A stretch of 10,477 nt of DNA from Solobacterium sp. UBA3691 (lineage in GTDB: Bacteria; Bacillota_I; Bacilli_A; Erysipelotrichales; Erysipelotrichaceae): contig DFIS01000003.1 of assembly GCA_002372175.1 (NCBI GenBank), positions 18,768-29,244 on the forward strand, in the 5' to 3' direction. Below, piece after piece: positions 1 to 7,600 of this stretch. The notes beneath the pieces are model-generated. The model did not search any database and was not told the DNA's origin. It saw nothing but the letters and a program-made list of their open reading frames with translations. The first letter of the stretch is position 1, and each line of letters opens with the position of its first letter. Both the position numbers and the translations under genes were made by a program.

Positions 1-689
1 TCGATGTTGTCGTAACCGGACTGGTTCTCAATCTTTGCGATGAGCTCAACAGTATCATCCTTGCCGAGGGATTTGAGCAGGTTGTGTACATCGACCAGGT
101 CCTGCTTTACGGATACGAACGAGCAGGCGATGAAGTCAATGTCATTGGCAACGCCGAAGGCGATGTCGGACTTGTCCTGTTCGGACAGATATACCTGCTG
201 CATATGCTTGCCCGGGAAGCTCATGGACTTCCGGTTGGAGAGTTCACCGCCGGTCAGAACCTTTGTGGTGATGCGGGTTCCGTCAGTGGAGAGGACCTCA
301 AACTCAAGCAGGGCATTGTTGAGCAGGATGCGGTCGCCGGGTGCCAGTTCATTGGCAAGGTTCTTATAGCTGACGGAGACCATGTTCTCATCACCAATGA
401 TTTCTTCGGTGGTGAAGACGAAGGTATCGCCGTCATTCAGATTGACCTTTCCTTCCTGGAAGGTTCCGATACGGAATTCCGGTCCTTTGGTATCAAGCAT
501 GATCGCGATAGGAAGATCGAGTTCCTGCCGGACTTTCTTAATACGGTTGATTCGTGCAAGATGTTCTTCGTGTGTGCCGTGTGAGAAATTCAGACGGGCT
601 ACATTCATGCCGTTCAGGCATAACTCACGCAGAACTTCTTCGGACTCACTTGCGGGTCCGATGGTACATACAATTTTCGTTTTGCGCAT
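1..689 (-). CDS. pyk: pyruvate kinase, N-terminal part (cut by window edge)
   Basis: Catalyses the last step of glycolysis in the cytoplasm: phosphoenolpyruvate plus ADP gives pyruvate plus ATP. Seen in the translation: start MRKTKIVCTIGPAS, then GMNVARLNFSHGTHEEH (the NFSHG active-site stretch), MLDTKGPEFRIG before the B domain, a B domain with GDRILLNNALLEF and MSFPGKH, then IAFGVANDIDFIASSFV and AKIENQSGYDNI, which carries the lysine and glutamate of the catalytic and metal site. These are the canonical pyruvate kinase blocks in the right order. 229 codons are present; a full enzyme has about 470-590, so roughly half lies left of base 1. The ATG at 687-689 is preceded by AGGAG (699-703 on the complement), and the protein begins exactly where the family does. 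No frameshift seen. It is transcribed away from the small ORF at 771-899. Confidence 0.97.
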   Translation of the reverse strand, partial: MRKTKIVCTIGPASESEEVLRELCLNGMNVARLNFSHGTHEEHLARINRIKKVRQELDLPIAIMLDTKGPEFRIGTFQEGKVNLNDGDTFVFTTEEIIGDENMVSVSYKNLANELAPGDRILLNNALLEFEVLSTDGTRITTKVLTGGELSNRKSMSFPGKHMQQVYLSEQDKSDIAFGVANDIDFIACSFVSVKQDLVDVHNLLKSLGKDDTVELIAKIENQSGYDNI

Positions 690-733
690 ATTAGTATTCT
701 CCTGGCTATATATTAATGGATAAGCCACAAAAG

Positions 734-739
734 ATTATA
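734..739 (-). promoter_or_regulatory. pyk: probable pyk promoter, -10 box
   Basis: On the minus strand this is a perfect TATAAT about 45 bases upstream of the pyk start codon, giving a leader of roughly 35-40 bases that contains the AGGAG site. At a 17-base spacing the -35 position does not resemble TTGACA, so the promoter may be weak or need an activator. The call rests on the -10 box and its position only. Confidence 0.5.
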
Positions 740-770
740 GCCTTGAAGCGCACTTTTCGGTGAGGAAATT

Positions 771-899
771 TTGAAATACCGGATGGGAAAGAAAAGGGAT
801 ATACAGGGTGTGACACACTTCATGGTCAGACAGCCTGTAAATATCCTGTACAGCGCATATAAGGAGATCGTAGATACGATCAGAAAAGAGACTGAATAA
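771..899 (+). CDS. candidate small protein, 38-42 residues, unknown
   Basis: I do not recognise this protein. An open frame runs to TAA at 897-899. It could start at TTG 771, with GAGG at 762-765 five bases upstream, giving 42 residues, or at ATG 783, giving 38 residues but no ribosome binding site at good spacing. The TTG start fits better. The product from ATG begins MGKKRDIQGVTHFMVRQPVN and ends with a charged, helix-like tail (YKEIVDTIRKETE). It has no membrane segment or signal peptide. A hairpin plus T run follows eight bases after the stop, as expected for a real transcription unit. It is divergent from pyk. No clear plus-strand promoter is visible in 690-770. It may be a genuine small gene or the 3' remnant of a decayed one. 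The opposite-strand reading of the same bases is Cys/Ser/Ile-rich and lacks gene-like features. Confidence 0.35.
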   Translation: MKYRMGKKRDIQGVTHFMVRQPVNILYSAYKEIVDTIRKETE

Positions 900-906
900 A
901 CACAGT

Positions 907-934
907 AAGAACTGTCTTCCCGGCAGTTCTTTTT
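907..934 (+). terminator. intrinsic terminator after the small ORF
   Basis: Plus-strand arms AAGAACTG (907-914) and CAGTTCTT (924-931) form a perfect 8-bp stem with a 9-base loop, and the T run is 930-934. It lies eight bases after the small ORF stop. The stem is A/U-rich and the loop large, so strength is moderate. Confidence 0.6.
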
Positions 935-961
935 ATCACGTATAAGCAAATACCTGTATAG

Positions 962-996
962 AAAAGAAAACTGCTGTTAGCCAGCAGTTCTCTTTT
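962..996 (-). terminator. terminator of the permease-hydrolase operon (possibly bidirectional)
   Basis: The arms 962-976 and 982-996 pair over 15 bp with one mismatch around a 5-base loop. The core is AACTGCTG/CAGCAGTT. Read on the minus strand, the hairpin ends in a T-rich tail (TTTTCTTTTC) about 50-80 bases past the hydrolase stop at 1044. The plus-strand tail is also T-rich (TCTCTTTT), so it can back up the terminator at 907-934. Apart from these two hairpins I see nothing in 900-1043. Confidence 0.8.
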
Positions 997-1043
997 GGTA
1001 ATTATGCAGTATTGATTTATAGAGGGGGGTGTCTTTAAGTAAC

Positions 1044-3059
1044 TTATTTCTTACGGAAGTGTACAGGCATACCGAAGGCGGAGTTGCCGGCGATATCTGT
1101 AGCCAGGACACGAGCCCACTTCATGCCTTCAGGGAAGTCGAAGGAGACCGTCTTTCTGCCGTAAGGAGTTGTATCTTCGAGAGGAATGACAACGCTGTTG
1201 ACGTTCTCACCATCGGAGTATACGAGTTCGGCATCGGTCAGCGGGAATGTCCAGCTGAATGTAGCTTCGGCATGTCCATCCTTGAGTTCAGACTTCTCGA
1301 TCAGGATCTCACCTGTGGAGTAGAAGTGTTTGCCCTGACGCAGTGCATCAACCAGTTCCTGCCAGTTCTCGGAAGAAGGAATATGATCCAGTTCAACATA
1401 TGTACAGTTGATCATCGGATACTGTTCCCAGTCTTCTTCACACTCTTCAACCTTTGTATAGGTATCGAGCTCACTCATCATGTAGATCGGTCTGTCATAC
1501 CAGTTGTTCAGATCGTTCCAGACTCTGTCTGTACGTCCGGAGAACATTGTCTTGACGGAGTTGTCAGCCGGCAGCATTCTTGCGCCGCAGCCGATCCATC
1601 TTTCGGATGTCTGCCAGTCGGTCTCTTTGGAGTCGTAAGGCAGGCCATCGTTTGCCTTTGTATCAGGATGCGGCATCTGGATGAAGCAGTCTTCCAGTTC
1701 GCACATCTTGATGACGTCAGCAGAACTCTTCAGATGATAATATGTTCTTCCATCAGGGAGCTTCTCAGCGAATTCCTGATCATCGTCTCTCCATCTGGAA
1801 TAAAGCATATGATGGGAAGGCCATACCATGAAGTGGAACGGAATCAGCTGCTTAGCCTTGTCCTTACCCATAACGGCGATCTCTTCACCGGTAACGAGCA
1901 GGAAGTCAGGTGTAGATACATATGTAGATTCGAGGTTGTAGCGCTCGAGGTCAGCCTTACGGCCTTCCTTGTTGTCGTCATTTCTTCCTTCAGCCCAGAA
2001 ATCAGCAGGGGAGAAGATATCGAAGCCTACTTCTTTCAGAGCCAGTTCCCAAGGTCTCTGCTTACGGTAATCACGGGCAAACGCTGCCTGAGAAGCGATA
2101 TGCATGTGGGAACCCAGTCTCTGATAACCATCCAGCTTACGCAGATGATCATGGTTGGTATACTTCATAGCCATGTTGTGGCAGTCGTAGATACCTTCAC
2201 TGTTGACGACCAGGAAGAAGTTCATCTTCTGTACTGTGCCGGGTTTGGCGTTGTATAACGGCCAGCGGACGTTGAAGTGTTCCTGCTGCTTGTTCTGACG
2301 GACACCGATGGCAACGGTCTTCCAGTCTTTGGAGAGGTTGTAGTAGTTGTATCCAACGTTGTTCTCTGTCTGACCGCCCCAGATGAATCTGTGCGGGTTA
2401 GGCATAACGGAGACAGCACCATTGGGCTGCTGCAGTGTCAGTACACGGCCTCTGGCCTGTACTCTCTGTCTGTCACGATCCGGTCCGCTGTTTGTACGCG
2501 GTGCAGGATTCTCAAGGACTTCTCTCTTCTTGGGAGTGATGTAGTAGATCTTGTCATTCTTGAAGCCGTCGAAGCCGCCGTGATACAGATAGCAGACACC
2601 GTCTTCCTCAGTGGAAGCGACAGCCTCGGCACGGATCAGGTTGGATCCTTCCCAGAAGTTCAGAGCGAAGCCGCCGGAGAACTTATGGCATGTGAAGCCA
2701 TTGAATGTAACAGTCTGTCTGTTGCCGGACTTCTCATATGTGAATTCTGTTGTCTTGAAGGTGCTGTTGCCTTCAGAAACTTCCTTCGTACGGCTCATCG
2801 GATCATCGGAGTAGGTATCCCACTGATAATCCAGTTCTTCACCGGGTGCCAGACCCTTTTCACGCTGAGGATTGATCTTTGTACGAACACCGGTAACGAT
2901 CTTGAACTGAGGGTGCAGGCATTCTGCCAGTACCTTCTTCTCACCATTGGTTTCGTAGCTTAATTCGATAATACAGGGCTGTTCATTGTCGATACCGAGA
3001 ACAGCTGTCCAGGTAAGATGATCTTCACCTGTCCACTTAACGATTTGTGTGTTAGCCAT
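1044..3059 (-). CDS. CehA/McbA-like PHP-superfamily metallohydrolase
   Basis: 671 residues, with no signal peptide or membrane segment, so cytoplasmic. Residues 1-300 look like a beta-rich N-terminal region. The PHP-like metal site follows in order: GSHMHI with H318 and H320, DIFSPADFW (347-355), VTGEEI with E392/E393, IPFHF with H409 and QMPHPD with H464. Residues 555-671 (a NWQELVDALRQGKHFYSTGE block, then a beta region ending WARVLATDIAGNSAFGMPV) match the C-terminal arrangement of CehA/McbA proteins, a family that includes carbaryl and carbofuran esterases. I infer hydrolysis of an ester or phosphoester; the substrate is unknown. The last metal motif, normally S-D-x-H, reads SELDTY (529-534), so the metal site may be altered or the enzyme changed. 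The start is fixed by AGGAGG (3068-3073 on the complement), eight bases from ATG. It lies 34 bases after the permease gene and is almost certainly co-transcribed with it. Confidence 0.72.
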   Translation of the reverse strand: MANTQIVKWTGEDHLTWTAVLGIDNEQPCIIELSYETNGEKKVLAECLHPQFKIVTGVRTKINPQREKGLAPGEELDYQWDTYSDDPMSRTKEVSEGNSTFKTTEFTYEKSGNRQTVTFNGFTCHKFSGGFALNFWEGSNLIRAEAVASTEEDGVCYLYHGGFDGFKNDKIYYITPKKREVLENPAPRTNSGPDRDRQRVQARGRVLTLQQPNGAVSVMPNPHRFIWGGQTENNVGYNYYNLSKDWKTVAIGVRQNKQQEHFNVRWPLYNAKPGTVQKMNFFLVVNSEGIYDCHNMAMKYTNHDHLRKLDGYQRLGSHMHIASQAAFARDYRKQRPWELALKEVGFDIFSPADFWAEGRNDDNKEGRKADLERYNLESTYVSTPDFLLVTGEEIAVMGKDKAKQLIPFHFMVWPSHHMLYSRWRDDDQEFAEKLPDGRTYYHLKSSADVIKMCELEDCFIQMPHPDTKANDGLPYDSKETDWQTSERWIGCGARMLPADNSVKTMFSGRTDRVWNDLNNWYDRPIYMMSELDTYTKVEECEEDWEQYPMINCTYVELDHIPSSENWQELVDALRQGKHFYSTGEILIEKSELKDGHAEATFSWTFPLTDAELVYSDGENVNSVVIPLEDTTPYGRKTVSFDFPEGMKWARVLATDIAGNSAFGMPVHFRKK

Positions 3060-3093
3060 TTGTATAACCTCCTATACCAGTATAAGATAAATC

Positions 3094-4395
3094 TTACTTC
3101 GGGAATGCAGGGAACATGTAGGATGTCCAGAGGATCATCGTGATCAGCTTCAGAAGAGCCGGGATAATACCCTGTTTGAACATGGACTTCAGGTCATAAC
3201 CGCCGGATTCCATAACCAGAGGCATGATCGGTGTAGCTGTCGGGAAGAACCATGCGATCAGAGATGCATTCTGGATAGCCAGCATCAGACCCTTGGCGCT
3301 GCAGTGCAGAACTTCACATGTCATGATAGCGATCGGGAAGAACAGGTTAGCTGTAGCACCGTTGTTCATGAACTGTGTCAGGATGATGATGATCAGGCAG
3401 AACATGAAGTACATAACGAATGTGTTCGGATGATCACCAAGCAGACCGGCGATCTTCTGACCGATAAACATACCTGTACCTGTCTGAACAAATGCTTCAC
3501 TCATGACATATGCGCCGATCAGCAGCATCATCAGAGAGATCGGAATTGCGTCGTGAGACTCTTTAACAGTGTTGACACCTGTGAAGTACATCAGGACTGC
3601 ACATGCGGTCGTGATCTCCCACTGAGCAAGACCTGTCTTGTCAGCTGTAATTAACAGAGCTGTCATCAGAACGAAGATGACGATAGCGAGCTTATCCTGG
3701 AACGGAGTCAGTTCACGGGCAGCTTTTCTCTGCTTCATGTTCAGACCCTTGATCTCAACAGGCGGAGTATCGGGAGCCATCTTTATGCCGAAGAAGACAA
3801 AGTAAGCAAGCATGATCACGCAGATCGGGAAACGGGCAATGAACGGATCCCATACACCGAATGTATCACCGAATGTGTAGCCTGCGCTCTCGAGGAAGCC
3901 GTTCAGTCTGACGTAAGCGACAGCACCGGAACCCAGAGGGATCGATGTCTGGTCACACAGCATCAGAGCAGCCAACGGGAACATGACCTTGGAAGGGCTC
4001 TTGTCGAACTTCTCACATACCTCAAGGATCAGAGGATAAACAACAGCGAGACGTGTCAGAGCAGCACCCAGCAGGAAGCCCATGCCGAACAGGATGACCA
4101 TGAACAGAGCGATACATTTCTCAAAGCTTCCGCCTGATACTTTGTACAGAACATTACCGATGTTCTTGATCAGCTTTGTCTTACTGAAACCGGCAGCGAC
4201 CATCATCAGACCAGGCATCATAACGACGTTCTGATCAGCGAACTTGGCCAAAGCAGTCTTCGGATCGACGCAGCCAGTCAGCACCAGCAGGATGACGATG
4301 AACATCGCGATACCGCCGAAGCTGTACTTGGTGAATCCCAGCATACCAAGCATAACGAGCCAGATAATAATGTTAGTTAGAATTAACGGTGTCAT
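3094..4395 (-). CDS. DASS/SLC13-like (ion transporter superfamily) anion permease
   Basis: A 433-residue integral membrane protein with about 11-12 hydrophobic segments from residue 5 to 430, in two halves around a charged cytoplasmic loop (about 205-232, EIKGLNMKQRKAARELTPFQ). The first half holds the hairpin-like CDQTSIPLGSGAVAYV (147-162). The second holds FMNNGATANLFFPIA (342-356), which resembles the paired SNT-type substrate and sodium motifs of divalent-anion:Na+ symporters. The end (ATPIMPLVMESGGYDLKSMF, then a last helix) is also typical of that family. Known members import dicarboxylates, tricarboxylates or sulfate; the first-half motif departs from the canonical form, so I do not name a substrate. 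ATG 4395 has GAAAGGA at 4404-4410 on the complement, eight bases upstream. First gene of the operon, likely feeding the downstream hydrolase. A related ion-transporter-superfamily branch (CitM or ArsB/NhaD type) is the main alternative. Confidence 0.75.
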   Translation of the reverse strand: MTPLILTNIIIWLVMLGMLGFTKYSFGGIAMFIVILLVLTGCVDPKTALAKFADQNVVMMPGLMMVAAGFSKTKLIKNIGNVLYKVSGGSFEKCIALFMVILFGMGFLLGAALTRLAVVYPLILEVCEKFDKSPSKVMFPLAALMLCDQTSIPLGSGAVAYVRLNGFLESAGYTFGDTFGVWDPFIARFPICVIMLAYFVFFGIKMAPDTPPVEIKGLNMKQRKAARELTPFQDKLAIVIFVLMTALLITADKTGLAQWEITTACAVLMYFTGVNTVKESHDAIPISLMMLLIGAYVMSEAFVQTGTGMFIGQKIAGLLGDHPNTFVMYFMFCLIIIILTQFMNNGATANLFFPIAIMTCEVLHCSAKGLMLAIQNASLIAWFFPTATPIMPLVMESGGYDLKSMFKQGIIPALLKLITMILWTSYMFPAFPK

Positions 4396-4414
4396 TTTAC
4401 TTTTCCTTTCTTTC

Positions 4415-4466
4415 AGCCCTGCAGAACCTGTCTGTGTTGTGTTCCCCTCAGTGAATTCTGCGGGCT
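4415..4466 (-). promoter_or_regulatory. leader hairpin at the 5' end of the permease-hydrolase mRNA
   Basis: On the minus strand AGCCCGCAGAA (4466-4456) pairs with TTCTGCAGGGCT (4426-4415): 11 bp with one bulged base, enclosing about 29 bases. The stem starts almost exactly at the transcription start predicted from the promoter at 4474-4501 and ends just before the ribosome binding site, which stays free. It may be a 5' stabilising stem or a ligand- or protein-responsive leader. There is no T run after it, so it is not a simple terminator. It matches no riboswitch class I recognise. Confidence 0.5.
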
Positions 4467-4473
4467 TTACCGT

Positions 4474-4501
4474 GTCTTAACCATAGCATCGGCTTTGTCA
4501 A
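4474..4501 (-). promoter_or_regulatory. promoter of the permease-hydrolase operon
   Basis: Minus strand: a perfect -35 TTGACA (4501-4496), then a -10 of TTAAGA (4480-4475, 15-base spacer) or TAAGAC (4479-4474, 16-base spacer), with TG just upstream of the -10. The predicted start is near 4467 and the leader about 72 bases. The weak -10 and short spacer next to a perfect -35 suggest a regulated promoter. Confidence 0.6.
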
Positions 4502-4537
4502 ACACATATCGGACATATTTATCATCCATAAAAGTTC

Positions 4538-4551
4538 AGAAAGCGCTTACA
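4538..4551. promoter_or_regulatory. cre-like operator (CcpA site) between the divergent promoters
   Basis: Minus-strand reading TGTAAGCGCTTTCT fits the catabolite-responsive-element consensus TGWAANCGNTNWCW, with the self-complementary core AAGCGCTT at 4541-4548. CcpA with HPr-Ser-P binds such sites in Bacillota. The centre lies about 77-80 bases upstream of both predicted transcription starts (about 4467 minus, about 4625 plus). That is a position more often linked to activation or distal repression than to blocking polymerase. The match is good; actual use is inferred. Confidence 0.6.
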
Positions 4552-4587
4552 GACAGAAATAGAGGATCAGGCTGATTGAACAGCAGG

Positions 4588-4618
4588 TTAAACATTTCCA
4601 GTATTTATGATTTATAAT
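4588..4618 (+). promoter_or_regulatory. promoter of the giant secreted-protein gene
   Basis: A perfect -10 TATAAT lies at 4613-4618. The best -35 is TTAAAC (4588-4593) at a long 19-base spacing, so it is weak. The predicted start is near 4625, giving a leader of about 40 bases. This box overlaps the upstream in-frame ATG at 4617, which argues that the ATG is not the translation start. Confidence 0.6.
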
Positions 4619-4632
4619 GAATGTAATAGCAG

Positions 4633-4657
4633 CGTTTCCCGTGCATGGGAACGGAGG
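4633..4657 (+). promoter_or_regulatory. 5'-UTR hairpin abutting the ribosome binding site
   Basis: CGTTTCCC (4633-4640) pairs with GGGAACG (4647-4653): 7 bp with one bulged T and loop GTGCAT. The last paired G is also the first G of the ribosome binding site GGAGG (4653-4657), which sits seven bases before ATG 4665. Folding could slightly limit ribosome access. The GGAGG fixes the start of the downstream gene. Confidence 0.45.
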
Positions 4658-4664
4658 ACACAAT

Positions 4665-7600
4665 ATGATCAGAAGAACGATTCGGAAAGCGTCCGCGGTC
4701 ATTCTTTCGGCATTGCTGGCAGCCGGAAATCTGCCGGTATATGCAGAAGATGAACCAGTCAATACAGATAATAACGAAGAAGAGATACTGGAGAGTGAGG
4801 AGGTCCCTGCGGAAGAACCGGAGATCCTTGAGAGTGAAGAGGAAGAAAGTACGCTGTCTGCAGAAGACATCACCTTTACCCTGCCGGAGATGCTGTATGT
4901 GCCGATCTGGTCAGAGTATGATCTTCCGTATGAGATCAGCGGGGCAGAGATCACAGATGTAGAATGGAGTTCTACAGATCCGATTACAGCAGCTGTAGAT
5001 ATGAGCAGAGGAAATCCCGTTATCTCTACACATCCGGCAGGAGAAGCCCTGATCACCGGCATACTGAGACCGGAGGGGCAGGAACCGGTTACTGCTGTTA
5101 CACATGTGTATGTCAGTGAGTGGTACGAAGCCGGCTCACTGTCACTGCAGTTTGCCAGTCCTGAAGCAGACTCGCAGACTGTATGGTTAAGAACTGCCGG
5201 TGCCGTATCCGGAAACAGCTTTACTGTCACGCCCGCTGATCCCGGCATCGCCGAAGTCACGTATATCGGTACAGGTGCAGAAGGCGAAGAGTATCAGGTC
5301 ACTCCGGTATCCGCCGGAATAACACATCTCGTGATGACAGTCACTGATCCCAATAATGCGGGGAATACAATTTCATTCAGCTGCCAGGATATCAAGGTAT
5401 GCGCAGATGAACCGTTAGCGGATATCATCATCACAAACGGCTTTGAACCTGTATCAGAGATCGATGTACGTCTGGGAGAACCGGGCATGGTGAAGATCAT
5501 CACGACCCCGGAGACATATGATCTCTCCCGTCTGCAGATCACGGTATCCGATCCGGATATGGTTACAGTCGAACCTTGGGAGCTGACAGCAGGGATCTAT
5601 GGAGTACACGCTTTGCAGAACGCCGAAGGAACCGTTACCGTAACTTTCGCAGACGGTGATGTCACTGCTTCGGTGACGGTGAATGTAACGAAGGCTTTTG
5701 ACCTGCCGGATGAACTGCAGCTGCCATGTTATTACCCGGGATATGATCTGGAATTTATATTGGAAGATCCATTTGACCCGGGTTATATCGGCTGGGAACC
5801 GACAGAAGATCCGATCGCATATGTTGATTGGGATGATGACTTCGATCCATCATTCTATGTATGTACGGGAAAACCGGGAGAGAGGGTGATCACCGGTAAT
5901 GTCTGGGTCGATGATGAAACCATGATCACCGAAGAGACGCATGTTACGGTCACGAAGTGGTTTGAACCGGAAGTGCCGGGCATCATGTTTGCGGATGATG
6001 GCTCAGACCCCGTCACCTTCGGCATTACTGCTGTCAGTGCCGCATCAGGTCATGCATATACGATCGTTCCGGAGGACGAAACCGTTGTATCCGCAGTTAG
6101 CGCACCTGATCCGGGAAATGCAGACCGGCAGATCATCACCGTCACACCGAATGGTCCCGGACGCACGATACTGAAGGCATGCCTGGAGGATCCCAATGGA
6201 ACGGACAATATACTGGAAGTCCCGCTGCTGGATCTGGATGTCTTCGTGATGGATCCGAATGCAGATCCGGAGGCTGTTGAGCTGTATGACACAGAGGAAC
6301 AGCCGCTGACGGAGATGACACTGCAGGCCGGAGGACAGCCGGGATTTGTGATCGTCCGCATTGTACCGGAAACGATCCTGCCTGACCGTATAACGATCAA
6401 CAGTACAGATAACAGTGTTGCATACGGAACCAACGGTCCGGATAATATGAGTCCGTATCTGTTCCGTATCATCCCTGTCAGTGAAGGTGAAACAGAGATC
6501 ACATTCGGTGTGGATGGTTCGGAAGTCGGTGCCTCTGTTCGTGTTGTCGTGGAAGCGGCAGACTTCAGCTTCGGCCAGCCCGAGATGTGGATCCCGGACA
6601 ATTATCTGTATCCGCTGGAGGCTGTCAGTAACGGAGAAAAAGTATCCGTGAATGATGTCCGGTATGAAAGCGATAATGATGCCGTCAGGATCTACATCGA
6701 TCACGAAGAAGATCAGGCATATGTGTACGCAGGGAATGCCGGCAACAGTGCGCATATCACCGGTACACTGCTCGTTGACGGAGAACCGGCCGCAGCATAT
6801 ACATCAGAGATACATGTTGAAAGATGGTATGAGGCAGACAGAGACACGATCAAGTTCACCGATGTAAATGCAGAACCACAGTATGTATGGCTCAAAGGCA
6901 GTGAATTCACGGGAGAAGACTGCACGTTCCGTATTCGCAATGAAGCGATTGCACGTCTCGAGGCTACCGGTCAGCAGGACGCGGAAGGTCGCCGTGAATA
7001 CCGTGTCATTCCTGTATCTGCCGGCAGTACGAATATCGAGGCAGTGACGGAAGACCCCAACGCACCGGGGAAGGAGATCGCAGCCAGGGCAGTATATGTG
7101 CAGGTCTGTGAGAATGTGAAGCTGCAGAAGATCACGGTTGAAGAAAGTACGGTGGTCATGGAGCCGGACAGAGACTGGTATCTCCATATGGATCTGACCC
7201 CGGATACGATCGATCCCGACCGTATCACCGTGACCAGTTCCGATCCGTCACTTGTTATGATCGAACGCTACGGTGCGGAAGGCACAAACTTCCATCTCCG
7301 TTCTGCACGGGATCGCGAAGGCGCAGCAACCCTGACCTTCAGTGAAGGCAAGATCAAGACAACTGTCAAGGTAACGGTCAGATACTATATAGCAGTGGAT
7401 AAGGAATGGACGAGTCTCACCCTGACCGACGATGAAGAAAACCTGTCTGTCGGTGAATTCACCATTACCCTGAGAGAACACGCAGCCGGACAGACACCGC
7501 AGATCAATGTCTGGGTGGAACCCGAAGACGGCGAAGAATACCCTGCAGATCCGGAGAATATGCCCCTGGTCACGGAACTGGTCAATACCGGTGCGGACAG

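Noticed and set aside
742..756. Possible cre box near the pyk promoter (TTGAAGCGCACTTTT)
   Set aside because: The spacing between TG and CG is one base short of the cre consensus and the right half does not match.
713..949. 78-codon minus-strand frame opposite the small ORF
   Set aside because: It has no good ribosome binding site, an odd Cys/Ser-rich composition, and runs through a terminator stem. It also overlaps the pyk promoter. The plus-strand reading has better gene signals.
1029..2258. 409-codon open frame on the plus strand opposite the hydrolase
   Set aside because: It lies wholly antisense to a gene with clear family motifs and a strong ribosome binding site. Its own product is Cys/Val/Ile-rich with no recognisable domain, and it has no convincing start site. 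It reflects codon usage of the real gene.
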